This document shows positions 12,886-14,105 of a stretch of DNA of 14,105 nucleotides, piece after piece (within the stretch, counting starts at the first letter, position 1; the number at the start of each line of letters is the position of its first letter). The DNA lies in NCBI GenBank assembly GCA_030152105.1, contig JASLIH010000047.1, positions 1 through 14,105 on the forward strand, given 5' to 3'. The notes under the pieces are model-generated. The model searched no databases. It saw nothing but the letters and a program-made list of their open reading frames with translations, and was not told where the DNA came from. The position numbers were made by a program, and so were the translations under genes. The DNA comes from Actinomycetes bacterium. Its GTDB lineage: Bacteria > Actinomycetota > CALGFH01.

Positions 12886-14105
12886 TTGAAGGTCACCGGC
12901 GCCCAATCGCTCATCCGCAGCCTGGAAGCCTGCGACGTCGACGTCATGTTCGGCCTTCCCGGCGGGGCCATCCTTCCCGCCTACGACCCGATCCGGGAGT
13001 CGTCGGTCCGGCACATCCTGGTCCGCCACGAGCAGGGCGCCGGCCACGCCGCCGAGGGCTACGCCTGGGCCACCGGCAAGGTCGGGGTGTGCATGGCGAC
13101 GAGCGGGCCGGGCGCGACCAACCTGGTCACCGCCCTGTGCGACGCCTACATGGACTCGGTGCCGCTGGTGGCCATCACCGGCCAGGTGCCGAGCTGGGCG
13201 ATCGGCTCCGACGCCTTCCAGGAGGCCGACACCACCGGCATCACCATGCCCGTCACCAAGCACAACGAGCTGGTGCTTGACATCGACCGCATCCCCGGCG
13301 CGGTGGCCGAGGCGTTCCACATCGCCGCCTCCGGCCGCCCCGGCCCGGTCCTGGTCGACGTGCCCAAGGACATCCTCCAGGCCACCACCGAGTGGAGCTG
13401 GCCGTCCACCACCGAGCTGCCCGGCTACCGGCCGGTGACCCGGCCCAACGGCAAGCGGGTCCGGGAGGCGGCGGCCCTGCTGCGGGAGTCCCGCCGGCCG
13501 GTGCTGTACGTCGGCGGCGGCGTGACCAAGGCCGGGGCCGAGGCCGCCCTGCGGGAGCTGGCCGAGGCCTGCGGGGCCCCGGTCACCACCACCCTGATGG
13601 CCCGGGGGGCCTTCCCCGACAGCCACCCCCTGGCCCTCGGCATGCCGGGCATGCACGGCAACTACGCCGCCGTGGCCGCCCTCCAGGAGGCCGACCTGCT
13701 GGTCGCCCTCGGGGCCCGCTTCGACGACCGGGTCACCGGCAACCTGGCCACCTTCGCCCCCAAGGCCAGGATCGTCCACGCCGACATCGACCCGGCCGAG
13801 ATCGGCAAGAACCGCGTCGCCGACGTGCCCATCGTCGGCGATGTCAGGCTGGTGGTCGAGGAGCTGGCGTCGGCCTACCGGGCGGCGGTGGCCGCCGAGG
13901 GGGCCGGCGACACCGAGGCCTGGCAGGGGGCCTGCGCCCAGTGGAAGCAGCGCTTCCCGTTCCGCTACGACCAGCAGGAGGGCGGCCCGCTCAAGCCCCA
14001 GCACGTGGTCGAGCGGGTGTCGGCCCTCACCGGCGGCGAGGCGGTGGTGGTCGCCGGGGTCGGCCAGCACCAGATGTACGCCGCCCAGCACTTCCGCTTC
14101 GACCG
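12886..14105 (+). CDS. ilvB: Acetolactate synthase large (catalytic) subunit, 5' part
   Basis: The frame is open to the window end and gives 406 residues of a protein usually near 600. It starts at TTG 12886: GGGAG at 12876-12880 lies 5 bases upstream, homology begins there ([20 protein letters not shown]) and no in-frame ATG is available. The N-terminal ThDP-binding (PYR) domain has [10 protein letters not shown] (22-31), catalytic Glu49 in [15 protein letters not shown], and [13 protein letters not shown]. The [16 protein letters not shown] segment and [11 protein letters not shown] are also typical. The central FAD domain follows ([40 protein letters not shown]). The second ThDP domain begins at [10 protein letters not shown] where the window stops. 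IlvB condenses two pyruvates, or pyruvate and 2-oxobutyrate, in valine, leucine and isoleucine synthesis, with IlvN as regulatory partner. ilvN and ilvC are expected just downstream. Expression is probably set by the leader attenuator. Confidence 0.96.
   Translation, partial: MKVTGAQSLIRSLEACDVDVMFGLPGGAILPAYDPIRESSVRHILVRHEQGAGHAAEGYAWATGKVGVCMATSGPGATNLVTALCDAYMDSVPLVAITGQVPSWAIGSDAFQEADTTGITMPVTKHNELVLDIDRIPGAVAEAFHIAASGRPGPVLVDVPKDILQATTEWSWPSTTELPGYRPVTRPNGKRVREAAALLRESRRPVLYVGGGVTKAGAEAALRELAEACGAPVTTTLMARGAFPDSHPLALGMPGMHGNYAAVAALQEADLLVALGARFDDRVTGNLATFAPKARIVHADIDPAEIGKNRVADVPIVGDVRLVVEELASAYRAAVAAEGAGDTEAWQGACAQWKQRFPFRYDQQEGGPLKPQHVVERVSALTGGEAVVVAGVGQHQMYAAQHFRFD

Noticed and set aside
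12828..13280. ATG-started 150-codon frame overlapping the start of ilvB
   Set aside because: Its first codons lie inside the attenuator terminator and its sequence is Arg/Gly/His-rich shadow of ilvB; the TTG-started frame carries clear acetolactate synthase motifs.
1..14105. CRISPR array, tRNA, rRNA, insertion sequence or defence system
   Set aside because: No regularly spaced repeats, cloverleaf sequences, transposase motifs or terminal inverted repeats were seen on reading either strand; the genes present have housekeeping or general accessory families.

Overview
The window is very GC-rich (by eye above 70%, with third codon positions almost all G or C). It carries actinobacterial gene families: a PknB-like kinase with a PASTA domain, a Streptomyces-type 1,100-residue subtilase, a DrrA/DrrB-like ABC exporter and a GatB-to-IlvB order similar to the one I recall in Mycobacterium. 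It looks like an actinomycete or a deeper-branching Actinomycetota, possibly from an environmental assembly. I cannot name a genus.

Layout. The 3' end of gatB (1-195, +) is followed by a membrane Ser/Thr kinase with one extracytoplasmic PASTA domain (293-1780, +) and, 7 bp later, a saccharopine-dehydrogenase-like NAD(P) reductase (1788-2900, +). A hairpin at 2929-2943 separates these from a convergent pair on the minus strand: a secreted S8 protease (2964-6356) and, upstream of it, the circularly permuted GTPase RsgA (6483-7592). Divergent from rsgA is a small protein with one membrane helix and an atypical receiver domain (7749-8546, +). It converges on a two-gene ABC-2 exporter (permease 8559-9380 and ATPase 9377-10498, both -), which shares a 4-bp stop/start overlap. 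A quinone-reductase-like MDR enzyme follows (10593-11519, -). Next is a diguanylate cyclase gene (11581-12662, +) that is broken by two reading-frame changes and apparently an internal deletion, although its GGDEF domain is intact. The window ends in ilvB (12886 to the end, +, incomplete), the large subunit of acetolactate synthase.

The clearest regulatory element lies in front of ilvB. An 11-codon leader peptide (MPPRITLVLID) packed with Ile, Leu and Val codons is followed by a hairpin starting at its stop codon, then a 12-bp terminator hairpin with seven T's. The loop and 3' arm of the first hairpin can pair with the 5' arm of the terminator (8 of 9 bases). This gives the mutually exclusive 1:2, 2:3 and 3:4 foldings of a transcription attenuator responding to branched-chain aminoacyl-tRNA supply.

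The other genes are accessory or housekeeping functions lying between gatB and ilvB and do not form one pathway. I see no tRNA, rRNA, CRISPR array, insertion sequence or defence island. The points worth following up are the attenuator, the decayed cyclase, the anchored receiver without its conserved lysine, the Gly/Pro/Met-rich insert in the ABC ATPase, and several short repeats in promoter regions.
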